From the NCBI GenBank assembly GCA_900752195.1, contig CAADUJ010000019.1:4056-68055 (forward strand): a DNA stretch of 64,000 bases. The letters are read 5' to 3'. This document shows, piece by piece, positions 34,367 to 42,599 of this stretch (its first letter is position 1; the number at the start of each line of letters is the position of its first letter). The notes beneath the pieces were generated by a model that worked only from the letters and a program-made list of their open reading frames with translations, was not told where the DNA came from and did no database searches. The translations under genes were made by a program, and so were the position numbers. The stretch is from an uncultured Negativicutes bacterium. Its GTDB lineage: Bacteria > Bacillota > Negativicutes > Veillonellales > Megasphaeraceae.

Positions 34367-35110
34367 CTAAGAGTGATAACTGTCTTCGATGAGATAGGGC
34401 CAATATTTTTTCGGCATAAATGAACGGCGGACAATATCATTGCGTCGTTCCTTGATGGAAATAGTTGCATAATACCGTTGCCACAGTGATTCCATCGCTT
34501 TTTCGTTGTCTGAAAGGTCCAGGTCATAGTTACGCATGCAGACTTCGACGAGAGATAGCTTTTTTTTATCATACACCACAGCAAAACCGCGCTTCACATC
34601 ATGGATGACCCACGCGTCCTGAGAGAGGCGCGCTGCAAAATGAGGCGCCATGAGTGGTACGACACAACACGTTGGCGCAACAGGTGCATACAAAAGGCCT
34701 CCTGAAAGCTCCCGAAACCGTAACAGGCCCAACAACTTATGCCGTTCATTGCCCGTTCGCCGTGCCATCTGTCGCACCTTCCAGACAGGCTCCTCACTCA
34801 GATGATGAAGGAACTCCCTCTTATAGTGAAACGCGAGGCGGATATAGCGAAGGAGCCATGTTTCGCGGTTTTCTTCTTCAGCCATAAAGCCGTAATACAA
34901 GTAATGACAAGCCTTCATGCCACACTGTTCCTGTAAGGCCCGTATGATACGGCCTGCTTTTCCAGGATTCGTATCTACAGTCTTTACGTCGGAAAAGAGA
35001 TCCCTTTCCGGCGATGCCGTAATGGCCGTAATCTGCTGGACTCCGTCATAATATCCGTCAAAAAGGGCTGATAGAAAGCCAAAAAAAGTGCCGTCATATT
35101 CGTAAACCAT
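34367..35110 (-). CDS. TIGR03915-type putative DNA metabolism protein
   Basis: Protein of 247 aa found as partner of the radical SAM protein upstream. The start is ATG at 35110 (AGGAGG 7 bases before it, inside the end of the partner gene); the longer frame overlaps the neighbour by ~100 bases. Visible features: N-terminal MVYEYDGTFFGFLSALFDGYY, a helical middle (TGNERHKLLGLLRFREL) and a C-terminal DUF4130-like part with APHFAARLSQDAWVIHDVKRG and the ending MPKKYWPYLIE. The family is predicted to act with its radical SAM partner on DNA; no activity is proven to my knowledge. Confidence 0.82.
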   Translation of the reverse strand: MVYEYDGTFFGFLSALFDGYYDGVQQITAITASPERDLFSDVKTVDTNPGKAGRIIRALQEQCGMKACHYLYYGFMAEEENRETWLLRYIRLAFHYKREFLHHLSEEPVWKVRQMARRTGNERHKLLGLLRFRELSGGLLYAPVAPTCCVVPLMAPHFAARLSQDAWVIHDVKRGFAVVYDKKKLSLVEVCMRNYDLDLSDNEKAMESLWQRYYATISIKERRNDIVRRSFMPKKYWPYLIEDSYHS

Positions 35111-35121
35111 GCCATGACCTC

Positions 35122-36363
35122 CTAAAACAGGCTTATTTGTTCCATTGCAGGATCCCTGTCTCCCTGAATCAGTTTCTGCCGGATATGATAGGGATTCTCT
35201 CTGCCACCATAATACTTCCCTCTGCATGTAATGAAATATTTCGCCCGCTTCAATACGATTCCCAGGCGGCGCAAGCTGTCATAGCTCAGGAAGGCCTGCC
35301 GCCGGGCCGCACATATCCGCCGGGCTGATGTAACACCGATGCCGGGAACACGGAGCAAATCATGGTATGATGCCCTGTTGATTTCCACAGGAAATGCTTC
35401 GGGATGCCGCAGGGCCCAACAACACTTCGGGTCGAGATGGATATCGAAATCAGGCTGGTCATCACTTAATATCTCATCGGCTGTAAACTGATAAAAGCGG
35501 ATAAGCCAGTCAGCCTGATAAAGGCGATGTTCTCGGAGGAGCGGTGGTTTTGCAATAGCCGGAAGATGAGGACCCTTCAAAGCAGGCACATATGCCGAAT
35601 AATAGACTCTCTTCAGGCCCACGCGATCATATAGAGCCTGACTGAGTCGCAAAATAGTCTTATCGCTGTCCGGCGTTGCACCGACGATGAGTTGAGTCGA
35701 TTGTCCTGCAGGCACAAAGGACGGCATCTTGCGATGCTTTTTTCGTTCCTCTTGCCGCTCCATGATACCGGTATGTACCTCTCTCATCGGAAGAAGGATA
35801 CCTTCCTTCGTCTTCTGTGGCGCCAATAACTTCAGCCCTGATGAAGACGGCAACTCAATATTGACACTCATGCGATCGACATAGCGTCCAAGCTCACGGA
35901 TCAGGGCCGGCGACGTGCCTGGGATTCCCTTCATGTGGATATATCCATTGAATTTTTCGTCTTCACGCAGCTTTTTAGCAACTGTAATGAGGAGTTCCGT
36001 CGTATAGTCAGGCGACCGGTACACACCTGAACTCAGAAAGAGTCCTTCTATATAGTTACGGCGGTAGAATTGAACGGTCAGATCGCAAACTTCATCGGGT
36101 GTGAATATAGCTCTTTTCGTCTCACGGCTACACCGGTTGACGCAATACGCACAGTCATAGATACAGTAATTCGTCATGAGTATTTTCAAAAGGGAAATAC
36201 AGCGGCCATCACTTGACCAGGTATGACAAATACCACTTATAGCGCCGTTTCCGATCCCGCCATTATCGTTTTTCCGATTACTGCCGCTCGATGAACATGA
36301 CGCATCGTATTTTGCAGCATCGCTTAAAATCTTCAATTTTTCCTGAAGTCTATCCCAATCCAT
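35122..36363 (-). CDS. Putative DNA modification/repair radical SAM protein
   Basis: Radical SAM enzyme of 413 aa (TIGR03916-like). The 4Fe-4S motif is YCIYDCAYC with Cys 67, 71 and 74. The C-terminus carries a helix-hairpin-helix DNA-binding motif (INRASYHDLLRVPGIGVTSA), as found in DNA repair proteins. Ser/Gly-rich residues 20-45 precede the core. It is followed within 11 bases by its family partner (TIGR03915 type). A LexA-like sequence, GAACGTATGTTT, lies 28 bases before the ATG. The reaction is unknown; similarity to spore photoproduct lyase-type chemistry is only inference. Confidence 0.87.
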   Translation of the reverse strand: MDWDRLQEKLKILSDAAKYDASCSSSGSNRKNDNGGIGNGAISGICHTWSSDGRCISLLKILMTNYCIYDCAYCVNRCSRETKRAIFTPDEVCDLTVQFYRRNYIEGLFLSSGVYRSPDYTTELLITVAKKLREDEKFNGYIHMKGIPGTSPALIRELGRYVDRMSVNIELPSSSGLKLLAPQKTKEGILLPMREVHTGIMERQEERKKHRKMPSFVPAGQSTQLIVGATPDSDKTILRLSQALYDRVGLKRVYYSAYVPALKGPHLPAIAKPPLLREHRLYQADWLIRFYQFTADEILSDDQPDFDIHLDPKCCWALRHPEAFPVEINRASYHDLLRVPGIGVTSARRICAARRQAFLSYDSLRRLGIVLKRAKYFITCRGKYYGGRENPYHIRQKLIQGDRDPAMEQISLF

Positions 36364-36390
36364 CAGAACCCCTTCTTTTACCCCTTATGT

Positions 36391-36402
36391 AAACATACGT
36401 TC
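36391..36402 (-). promoter_or_regulatory. LexA-like (SOS) box before the radical SAM/DNA-metabolism pair
   Basis: On the minus strand, GAACGTATGTTT fits the core of the Gram-positive LexA/DinR consensus GAAC-RNRY-GTTY at every position; the outer bases do not match. It lies 28 bases before the start codon, where a repressor would block transcription. Confidence 0.5.
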
Positions 36403-36422
36403 TTTTTACCTTGAAAATAATA

Positions 36423-36450
36423 GTGTAATGCAGGCATTCCCGCATTACAC
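36423..36450 (-). terminator. Terminator after the 51-aa gene
   Basis: Perfect 9-bp stem GTGTAATGC/GCATTACAC (36423-36431, 36442-36450), followed on the minus strand by TATTATTTTC. It begins 9 bases after the small gene. Confidence 0.65.
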
Positions 36451-36458
36451 CGCCCGTA

Positions 36459-36614
36459 TTACAAATGGAGCCCTTCCTTTAATTTTGCGAAGATTTTTTC
36501 TTCTTCTTCCGTCAAGTTCCGGCCCAGGTCGATTTTCAATTCTTCGCCATTGCTTCTGGCTTTTTCCTGTTCATGAGGATCGCCACTCTTAGCTGAGTCA
36601 TCACGAATAATCAT
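36459..36614 (-). CDS. Small acidic hypothetical protein, 51 aa
   Basis: Short frame beginning MIIRDDSAKSGDPHEQEK and ending EEEKIFAKLKEGLHL. It has no Cys, signal peptide or membrane segment, and is rich in Glu and Lys. Evidence that it is real: GGAGGTG 6 bases before the ATG, a terminator hairpin 9 bases after the stop, and its own space between the flavodiiron and radical SAM genes. Function unknown. Confidence 0.65.
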   Translation of the reverse strand: MIIRDDSAKSGDPHEQEKARSNGEELKIDLGRNLTEEEEKIFAKLKEGLHL

Positions 36615-36670
36615 TTCATTCACCTCCACATGACTTTCCTAAATTATAGCAGATAAATGGAAAAGACGCA

Positions 36671-36713
36671 AAAAAAATCCCCTCCTCACGAGAACAGCCC
36701 GTAAGGAGGGGAT
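36671..36713 (-). terminator. Intrinsic terminator after the flavodiiron gene
   Basis: Perfect 10-bp stem ATCCCCTCCT/AGGAGGGGAT (36677-36686, 36704-36713), followed on the minus strand by a run of T, about 30 bases after the stop. Confidence 0.92.
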
Positions 36714-36743
36714 ACATTCGATCAGATGCCTTTCATCGAACGA

Positions 36744-37979
36744 TTAGAGTAACGTCTTCGGATCAGGATATTCATTTAAATCTTCTACGATTTCTTCGGC
36801 CATCTGCTGGATAACCGATTCCTGATCATCGCGCAGAGACGATTTCATATCCAAGCTCGTACCCAGGAGTTCGCAGCATTTGAACTGATTTTCTACGTAA
36901 TCAGCCAGCGTCTTATATGCTGCAGAAGACCAGCTGTGGCAAGCGAGAACAGAAATCTTACGTTTCTGGAAAATAAGCGTCTTCAAGTCATGGAGGAAGT
37001 TTTCCATAGGCAGGAAGAGGTTCAAGTTATACGTCGGAGCGGCCAATACGAGGTGGCTGTATTCCCAAGCTTTTGCCGTGACATAAGACGGATGGATCTT
37101 CGCTACGTCGTAAAGTCGGACATCGCGGACGCCAAGAGCACTGAGTTTATACGCCAGGATATTAACAGCCCGTTCCGTATTGCCATAAATGGACGAGAAC
37201 GCGATGACGACACCTTTCTTTTCCGGTACGCATTGTGCCCAGTGGAGATATTTCCCGATAATGTATTGAATCGTTTCCGGTGTACGGAATACGACACCAT
37301 GGAGCGGGCAAATTACATCGATAGGAATGGTCGAAGCCTTTTTGAGGACATTCATGACCTGCTGTCCATATTTGCCAACGATGTTAACGTAATAGCGACG
37401 AGCCGGGTCAAGGAAGTTTTCTTCAAAATCGACCTGATCGGCATATACGTTGCCCGGTGTGCCAAACATGCCGAACGCATCGGCACTGAAGAGTGTCTTA
37501 TACGTTACATCATACGTAAAGAATACTTCCGGCCAGTGAACCATCGGCGCTTTGATGAACTGGAGCGTATGTTTACCGAGGGAAAGCTGATCGCCATCTT
37601 TGATCGTGACATACCGTTCCGGCATAGGCTTACGGAAGAACTGTTCAAAAAGCTTAAACGTCTGTGCCTGACCGACGATTTTTGCAGTCGGATATTTTTC
37701 CAACAATGCCACAGCTGAACTTGCATGATCCGGTTCCATGTGCTGCAAGATGAAGTAGTCCAACGGACGACCATTCAAGAGATGTTCTACATCTTCAAGA
37801 AATTCATCGCGGCACGACTTATCCATTGCATCGATAACGCATGTCTTTTCATCATCAATGAAATAGGAATTATACGAAACGCCTTCTGGAATCGGGAAAA
37901 TCCGTTCGAATAACTCCGTGCGGAAATCATTGCAGCCCATCCAGTAAATCCCATTCTTAATTTCTTCTACTAAATACAT
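36744..37979 (-). CDS. A-type flavodiiron protein (oxygen/nitric oxide reductase)
   Basis: Cytoplasmic detoxifying enzyme that reduces O2 to water or NO to N2O in anaerobes. It is 411 aa. The metallo-beta-lactamase-like domain keeps all diiron ligands: H80, E82, D84 (HMEPDH), H148 (PMVHWPE), D167 (FSADAFG) and H227 (CPLHGVV). The C-terminal flavodoxin domain (about 255-400) starts VVIAFSSIYGNTERAVNIL. It is thus class A, without rubredoxin or reductase fusion. It is monocistronic; a TAAGTAC-N5-GTACTTA dyad sits in its promoter region. Confidence 0.95.
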   Translation of the reverse strand: MYLVEEIKNGIYWMGCNDFRTELFERIFPIPEGVSYNSYFIDDEKTCVIDAMDKSCRDEFLEDVEHLLNGRPLDYFILQHMEPDHASSAVALLEKYPTAKIVGQAQTFKLFEQFFRKPMPERYVTIKDGDQLSLGKHTLQFIKAPMVHWPEVFFTYDVTYKTLFSADAFGMFGTPGNVYADQVDFEENFLDPARRYYVNIVGKYGQQVMNVLKKASTIPIDVICPLHGVVFRTPETIQYIIGKYLHWAQCVPEKKGVVIAFSSIYGNTERAVNILAYKLSALGVRDVRLYDVAKIHPSYVTAKAWEYSHLVLAAPTYNLNLFLPMENFLHDLKTLIFQKRKISVLACHSWSSAAYKTLADYVENQFKCCELLGTSLDMKSSLRDDQESVIQQMAEEIVEDLNEYPDPKTLL

Positions 37980-38010
37980 AGTATACTGTGCCTCCTTTTA
38001 CGGAAATGTG

Positions 38011-38050
38011 TAAGTACCTTCTGTACTTATCATATCACGTTACCAGTCAA
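38011..38050 (-). promoter_or_regulatory. Flavodiiron gene promoter region with 7-bp dyad
   Basis: Minus strand TTGACT (38045-38050) as -35. The perfect dyad TAAGTAC-CTTCT-GTACTTA (38011-38029) covers the place of the -10 box 15-17 bases away. The layout suggests an operator; the regulator is unknown and the site is not a PerR box. Confidence 0.4.
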
Positions 38051-38081
38051 TAATAAATATCAAGTAAGAAAATTCTTCATC

Positions 38082-39356
38082 TTAGCGACTTTTTTTTGCA
38101 GTGCCCTTTGACTGGCTGTCGCTCGATGAAGTATCTCCTTTTTCCGTAGCCGCTTGTCCCCGGACTTTATCGGCTTCACCCGATCCAGTATCACTCCGGC
38201 TTTCGCTTTCATCAGATGTAATGGCATCGGCTCGGCGCTGTTCTTCGGAAACCGAACTGGACGAACGATCAACGCTGTCACTGGCAGCCAGAGATTCCGC
38301 TTCATTGATGAGTCGTGTCAGTTCATCGCGATCTGCCTGGGAAAGGCCATTCGTCGTATCAAGTATATCCTGCACCTGAGAAGCCAGGCTTGCCGCTTCA
38401 GAACGAAGACTGGAACCGCTTATTCCACCTGATTGATACTTGCGGTTCAAATCGCGGAGCTGGCTGGAAAATTCGAGTGTCTTCGTGCGCACCTTGCTCA
38501 TGGCCAGATCGGCAGCATTCTTCTTTTCGTCCTCTTGAAGCTTTTTATCTTCTTCACGATTTTCCAAGAGTTCTTCCTGCTTCTGTTGCGATACCTTCGC
38601 CAGAGCTTCTGCCGTGATATGAGTGCCCGTATAGTATTCATATCCCATATACCCCAGAATCAGAAGCGGTACGATAAGGATAAGCATTTCCATACGCCTC
38701 ATATGGGCTGCCCGTTTCCAACTGATCATATTGCGACGGCGGAATTCCATGATGATGACGGCAAAAAGAATGGCTACAATTACCAGAAGGGCCCCGTAAA
38801 TCATGAGCTTATGCCATACCGTGGCCTGAAGAGAAATCTTTTGGGGCTTGTCGTTTGAGAGGCTCCACATATACGTACTGCCCTGCTCATCCGATTTAGT
38901 AGCATTACTCTTGACATCAGCGCCAGATGGGAAGGAGATGATATATTCCAAATCAGCGCCGTTTTCTTCGATAGACATGCCTAAGCGTAGGTCGCTGACG
39001 CTGTTCGCCGTGTAGTCATAATCAATATAGTAGGTAGAACAAAACAATCCATCATGTGTCTTGTGGACAATGCGGTCAACAGAGCTCTTGTTAGCTCCTT
39101 CTTTTGTAATCGTACGCATAGCCCGAAATCCTTCGCCATTGCTGTTACTATAATCCATAATCGTAAAGTTCCGTTTCTGGAACTCATCAGCATCGGCGCG
39201 GAGTTTCTTTTGCTCGTCTAAAGACTGAGATACTTTTAATACATCTTGTGTTTCACTACCGTCATCGTGGATAATCGTCTGCGCCCGAAAACCTGACAGC
39301 ATGAGAAAGGATACGGCCAATACGAGTGTCGCACCTATCTTTATAAAAGATTTCAT
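38082..39356 (-). CDS. Exported/membrane protein, LppM-like N-terminus with coiled-coil tail
   Basis: Protein of 424 aa (ATG at 39356, AAGGAG upstream). A signal peptide (KIGATLVLAVSFLMLSGFRA) is followed by an extracytoplasmic domain of ~150 residues resembling LppM/DUF3153-type domains (AQTIIHDDGSETQ; weak). Membrane helices follow near 190-210 and 230-250, then a cytoplasmic Gln/Glu/Lys coiled coil (about 270-350) and a Ser/Asp-rich low-complexity end. It is the last gene of a three-gene set with the GDYXXLXY and DUF2157-like proteins; a role at the cell envelope is likely, the exact one unknown. Confidence 0.65.
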   Translation of the reverse strand: MKSFIKIGATLVLAVSFLMLSGFRAQTIIHDDGSETQDVLKVSQSLDEQKKLRADADEFQKRNFTIMDYSNSNGEGFRAMRTITKEGANKSSVDRIVHKTHDGLFCSTYYIDYDYTANSVSDLRLGMSIEENGADLEYIISFPSGADVKSNATKSDEQGSTYMWSLSNDKPQKISLQATVWHKLMIYGALLVIVAILFAVIIMEFRRRNMISWKRAAHMRRMEMLILIVPLLILGYMGYEYYTGTHITAEALAKVSQQKQEELLENREEDKKLQEDEKKNAADLAMSKVRTKTLEFSSQLRDLNRKYQSGGISGSSLRSEAASLASQVQDILDTTNGLSQADRDELTRLINEAESLAASDSVDRSSSSVSEEQRRADAITSDESESRSDTGSGEADKVRGQAATEKGDTSSSDSQSKGTAKKSR

Positions 39357-39385
39357 ATTTTTCTCTCCTTCTATTGCCTTCCGCA

Positions 39386-40048
39386 TCATTCTTCCTTAGG
39401 CGGGACCATACCGGATTCCACGATACGCTTGCGGTCTGACGTGTCATTCGTTCCTTTTTCCCGTGCCGCCCGGGCTTCCTCCATGGCCGCGCCATTGCTA
39501 GAAGATTCAAGGGAAATGCCGTTGACATAAATCCCTTCGATTACGCCAAGGCCCCGTTTCATGCGGATACTGGCAATGACGCTGTCATCGGGTTCAATAT
39601 TGTAAATTCCATCCGCTTTATCTGGCGCAATGCGGTACCGATCAAAGGGAACCTGGAATTGAACTGTACCAGCGTCATACGAGATGACCTGCGCTTCCAT
39701 ATAATCGCCACCGATTAACGGTTTTGAAGCCGATGCCCCTTCTATCTTCATGACGCCTTTTTCATCCCTGGAAATATGGACATACACCGTTTCATCTACA
39801 TTGGGCGGCGTTTCATCGAGCCACTGTGTCGTATCTTCCGGGAAAACGACGCGAATATAATCGGTACCGAACCAGGATATTTCCAGTCGCGGCACACATT
39901 GCCACTGGTAAGGAATGCCGTCGACGGTAATATTATACCAACGCCACCCGAAAAATCCGAGAACCGCCAGCTGTACGACACAAACAGCGGCAAAAACAAT
40001 CCATTTGAACTGATTTCCTGGTGAAAAGGTCAAATTTGGTATTTTCAT
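39386..40048 (-). CDS. GDYXXLXY domain protein
   Basis: Membrane-anchored protein of 220 aa (ATG at 40048). One N-terminal hydrophobic helix (WIVFAAVCVVQLAVLGFFG) is followed by an extracytoplasmic domain containing GGDYMEAQVISYD, the defining GDYXXLXY position in slightly changed form, and RYRIAPDKADGIY. The C-terminal tail is charged. The family is usually encoded beside a DUF2157 or DUF4401 membrane protein, as here with a 4-base overlap. No biochemical role is known. Confidence 0.75.
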   Translation of the reverse strand: MKIPNLTFSPGNQFKWIVFAAVCVVQLAVLGFFGWRWYNITVDGIPYQWQCVPRLEISWFGTDYIRVVFPEDTTQWLDETPPNVDETVYVHISRDEKGVMKIEGASASKPLIGGDYMEAQVISYDAGTVQFQVPFDRYRIAPDKADGIYNIEPDDSVIASIRMKRGLGVIEGIYVNGISLESSSNGAAMEEARAAREKGTNDTSDRKRIVESGMVPPKEE

Positions 40049-41736
40049 TTCCTTTTGTCTCCTTCCGTAGACCAAGGTGAGGGACTTGCAGGCCTCTTCA
40101 CTTTTTTCTTAGACTCCATCGTACTCCATGGGGATGTACCAGGCCGACGCGATTCCACAGCCCTTTCCTTTTTCGTTTCCTTTATCGCAGGATCTATATG
40201 AGGCAAAGGAATTTCATCAGGATCATGGAACACAGGCGCTTTAAACTGTGATACCTCTGGTTCCGGTGCTACGACGACGGTCCGCCCCATTCTCGTCTGC
40301 TCCGGTGCAATGGCATCGTCGTGTCGTTCCTGTGCCTCTTCAGCCGCCATATCCTGCATCCATTGCGGTAAATCTTCCATAACCGATGCATCCGGTTCTG
40401 CAGCAGCGTCGACAGGTGGTTCTGACGGCACATGTGGTGTATGGCTGCGTTTCCGTTTCTTATGAGGACTATGCAGCGTCGTTTCCTTATGGCGGATAGA
40501 AAGGCGTCGTCTCGACGTTTCACGACTATCCTTCCGATGGTTTGATGTACGTCGTACCTGGATGATGATCAACGCCAAGATGACGATGACCACACAGGGA
40601 ATAAGGGGCGAAAAACCGCCGCCGATAAACAAGGCGATGACAAGGCCCAACAGAGCAGCCGCGCCAAACCGCATATGGTTTCGATTACCACCCTGATAGC
40701 CTTGACCAATTTCAAAGAAGCCCAATGCCAGTACATAAAGAGAGGACACGATAAGGGGCACTGACGAATACAGTTCGGACCGGACCATCGTCGTTTCCGC
40801 GCCTAAGACGATGGGAATACCCGAATATAAGAGAGGACTCCACAATCTTTTTTTCACGCCCTTAAAAAGCAAGGCCATGATTGCCAAAATGAGCAATACA
40901 ACGACAAGCGTTTCCGTCCAGTGAAAGCCATCTATATGGGCAATACCATCCCAAGAACCAGGTACAGTAGAAATGATAAGAGCCATGATGGCAGCAAAAC
41001 GACCAAACCAGCGGAACGGGACGCCCCAGGCCTTGCGTATATCAATGGAATACCCTGTCAGCATGAGCGTAACCGCTAACGTTCCCATGAGGAGAAAGGG
41101 AATATAATCTGTATCAATCGCCGTAAGGGCCAGAACGAGAAAGACTGTAATCGTCATGACCCAGGAATAAACGGCCAGCCGAACTTCTTCTTTCGTGTGC
41201 TGAAGGACGCCATAGAACGGAACAAGAACTCCTAGGAGTATCCAGGCAAAACCCGTTCCACCCCAGGCGTTGATGGGACCACCTGAAAAAGCCCAGACTA
41301 TGACAGCTATCGTATATATGACAAGGGCTGCCACTGAACGGAGAAGATAGATAACAGGTACCGTAAGGACGCTGCAAATGGCCAGGAATGTCGGTACGTC
41401 CCATCCGACATAAAACGTCTGCCGTGCAATAGCTACGGCCACGCTGACGAGAAGGATATGGCCCACGGCAATGGCTTCACCCAGGATATGCCCCTGCCAG
41501 CCGCGCAGCATGGCCATGGCAATAGATGCCTGCGACGCAATGACCATGACAAAGGCCAAAGCCATGCGGAAGGCGGGACTAATGTGATACCACAACGTCG
41601 ATGCAATACCGATGACGATGACGCCGAGTATCGTCAAAGCAGCTACGCCTACGACGCCGAGTATGGAAACAGGATATTTCGTCAGATGCATGCCACCATG
41701 TTGAGTAGATTTTGTTTCTTTTTTTGCCATTGTCAT
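40045..41736 (-). CDS. DUF2157-like multi-pass membrane protein with basic tail
   Basis: Protein of 563 aa. About twelve hydrophobic segments fill residues 20-395, and a hydrophilic tail of ~165 residues follows, rich in Arg/Lys/His first (RRTSNHRKDSRETSRRRLS) and then Pro/Glu. The layout and its GDYXXLXY partner match DUF2157/DUF4401-type proteins. The ATG has GGAGG 5 bases upstream. It leads the three-gene set. The long basic tail exceeds the usual length of the family and may bind nucleic acid, lipid or a protein partner; this is speculation. Confidence 0.65.
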   Translation of the reverse strand: MTMAKKETKSTQHGGMHLTKYPVSILGVVGVAALTILGVIVIGIASTLWYHISPAFRMALAFVMVIASQASIAMAMLRGWQGHILGEAIAVGHILLVSVAVAIARQTFYVGWDVPTFLAICSVLTVPVIYLLRSVAALVIYTIAVIVWAFSGGPINAWGGTGFAWILLGVLVPFYGVLQHTKEEVRLAVYSWVMTITVFLVLALTAIDTDYIPFLLMGTLAVTLMLTGYSIDIRKAWGVPFRWFGRFAAIMALIISTVPGSWDGIAHIDGFHWTETLVVVLLILAIMALLFKGVKKRLWSPLLYSGIPIVLGAETTMVRSELYSSVPLIVSSLYVLALGFFEIGQGYQGGNRNHMRFGAAALLGLVIALFIGGGFSPLIPCVVIVILALIIIQVRRTSNHRKDSRETSRRRLSIRHKETTLHSPHKKRKRSHTPHVPSEPPVDAAAEPDASVMEDLPQWMQDMAAEEAQERHDDAIAPEQTRMGRTVVVAPEPEVSQFKAPVFHDPDEIPLPHIDPAIKETKKERAVESRRPGTSPWSTMESKKKVKRPASPSPWSTEGDKRK

Positions 41737-41830
41737 TCAAACCTCCCAGGCAATATATATGCTGTGTATTCACTATCTTTCATTCGCATTATATTTTAGT
41801 ATATCACAAAATCCATTCCTAAGAATATAT

Positions 41831-41871
41831 AAAAAAAGACTTTGCCATCTTTTTACAAAAAGGCAAAGTCT
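41831..41871 (-). terminator. Intrinsic terminator after the UspA gene
   Basis: Perfect 10-bp stem AGACTTTGCC/GGCAAAGTCT (41837-41846, 41862-41871), followed on the minus strand by seven T, 14 bases after the stop. Confidence 0.9.
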
Positions 41872-41884
41872 CTCACAAAGTATG

Positions 41885-42331
41885 CTATTTTACAATGAGT
41901 ACAGGGCAGGTAGAATGGGTGACAACATAGCTGCTGACAGAACCCATGAACAATCCTTTCAGAGGCCCTAATCCACGGCTTCCCATGATGATGAGATCTG
42001 CATCAAATTTCTTTGCTACCGACAACACAGCCGGCCCCGGCGATCCCACTTCAAAGACGGTCTTTACGGAAATATCATCAGGTATCTCCTTCGTGAATTC
42101 ATCGAGGATGTTCTTCCCTTCTGCTTCCATATCAAGTGCTACTTGTTCTGTCACATACCCACTGGCATTCGGTATTTGATCAAAATTTGAAATAACGGAA
42201 ACAATATTTGCAACGTATACCAGTGTAATATCTGCATGCAATGCCGAAGCAAGGGCTACAGCGTGTTCCAAGGCACGTTTAGAATTCACGGATCCGTCGG
42301 TGGGAACGACAATTCTTTTATATTCCTTCAT
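41885..42331 (-). CDS. Universal stress protein, UspA family
   Basis: Soluble nucleotide-binding stress protein of 148 aa with the single Usp domain. Seen: N-terminal RIVVPTDGSVNSKRALEHAVALA and the ATP-binding loop IIMGSRGLGPLKGLFMGSVSSYV near the C-terminus (G-x2-G-x9-G-S/T), so the ATP-binding subclass is likely. It is monocistronic, divergent from the antiporter gene. Confidence 0.94.
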   Translation of the reverse strand: MKEYKRIVVPTDGSVNSKRALEHAVALASALHADITLVYVANIVSVISNFDQIPNASGYVTEQVALDMEAEGKNILDEFTKEIPDDISVKTVFEVGSPGPAVLSVAKKFDADLIIMGSRGLGPLKGLFMGSVSSYVVTHSTCPVLIVK

Positions 42332-42461
42332 AAAAATCCCTCCAATCCAATCATACTACTTCATATTTACTGTATTCGTTAGAAAATACAAAATTCCTGC
42401 TAACCCGTATATATTTTTCATGAAAAGTATGACTTTTTATGGTACTACCTATGCAATTATA

Positions 42462-42599
42462 TGATATAATAATCGTAATAACTGAATAACACGCTAGACA
42501 AGAAAGGTTAAAATGACTTTTATATTTACATTTAACTTATTAAGCAAACATGTCTTGTCTGTAGTGGATTCAAATTTTTAAGTAAGAAAGGTGATAGAC
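42462..42599 (+). promoter_or_regulatory. Promoter and structured leader of the antiporter gene
   Basis: Extended -10 promoter TGATATAAT (TATAAT at 42465-42470). The ~125-base leader has the inverted repeat AGACAAGA (42496-42503) and TCTTGTCT (42553-42560) enclosing AT-rich sequence. Whether this forms a ligand-binding RNA cannot be judged by eye. Confidence 0.45.
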
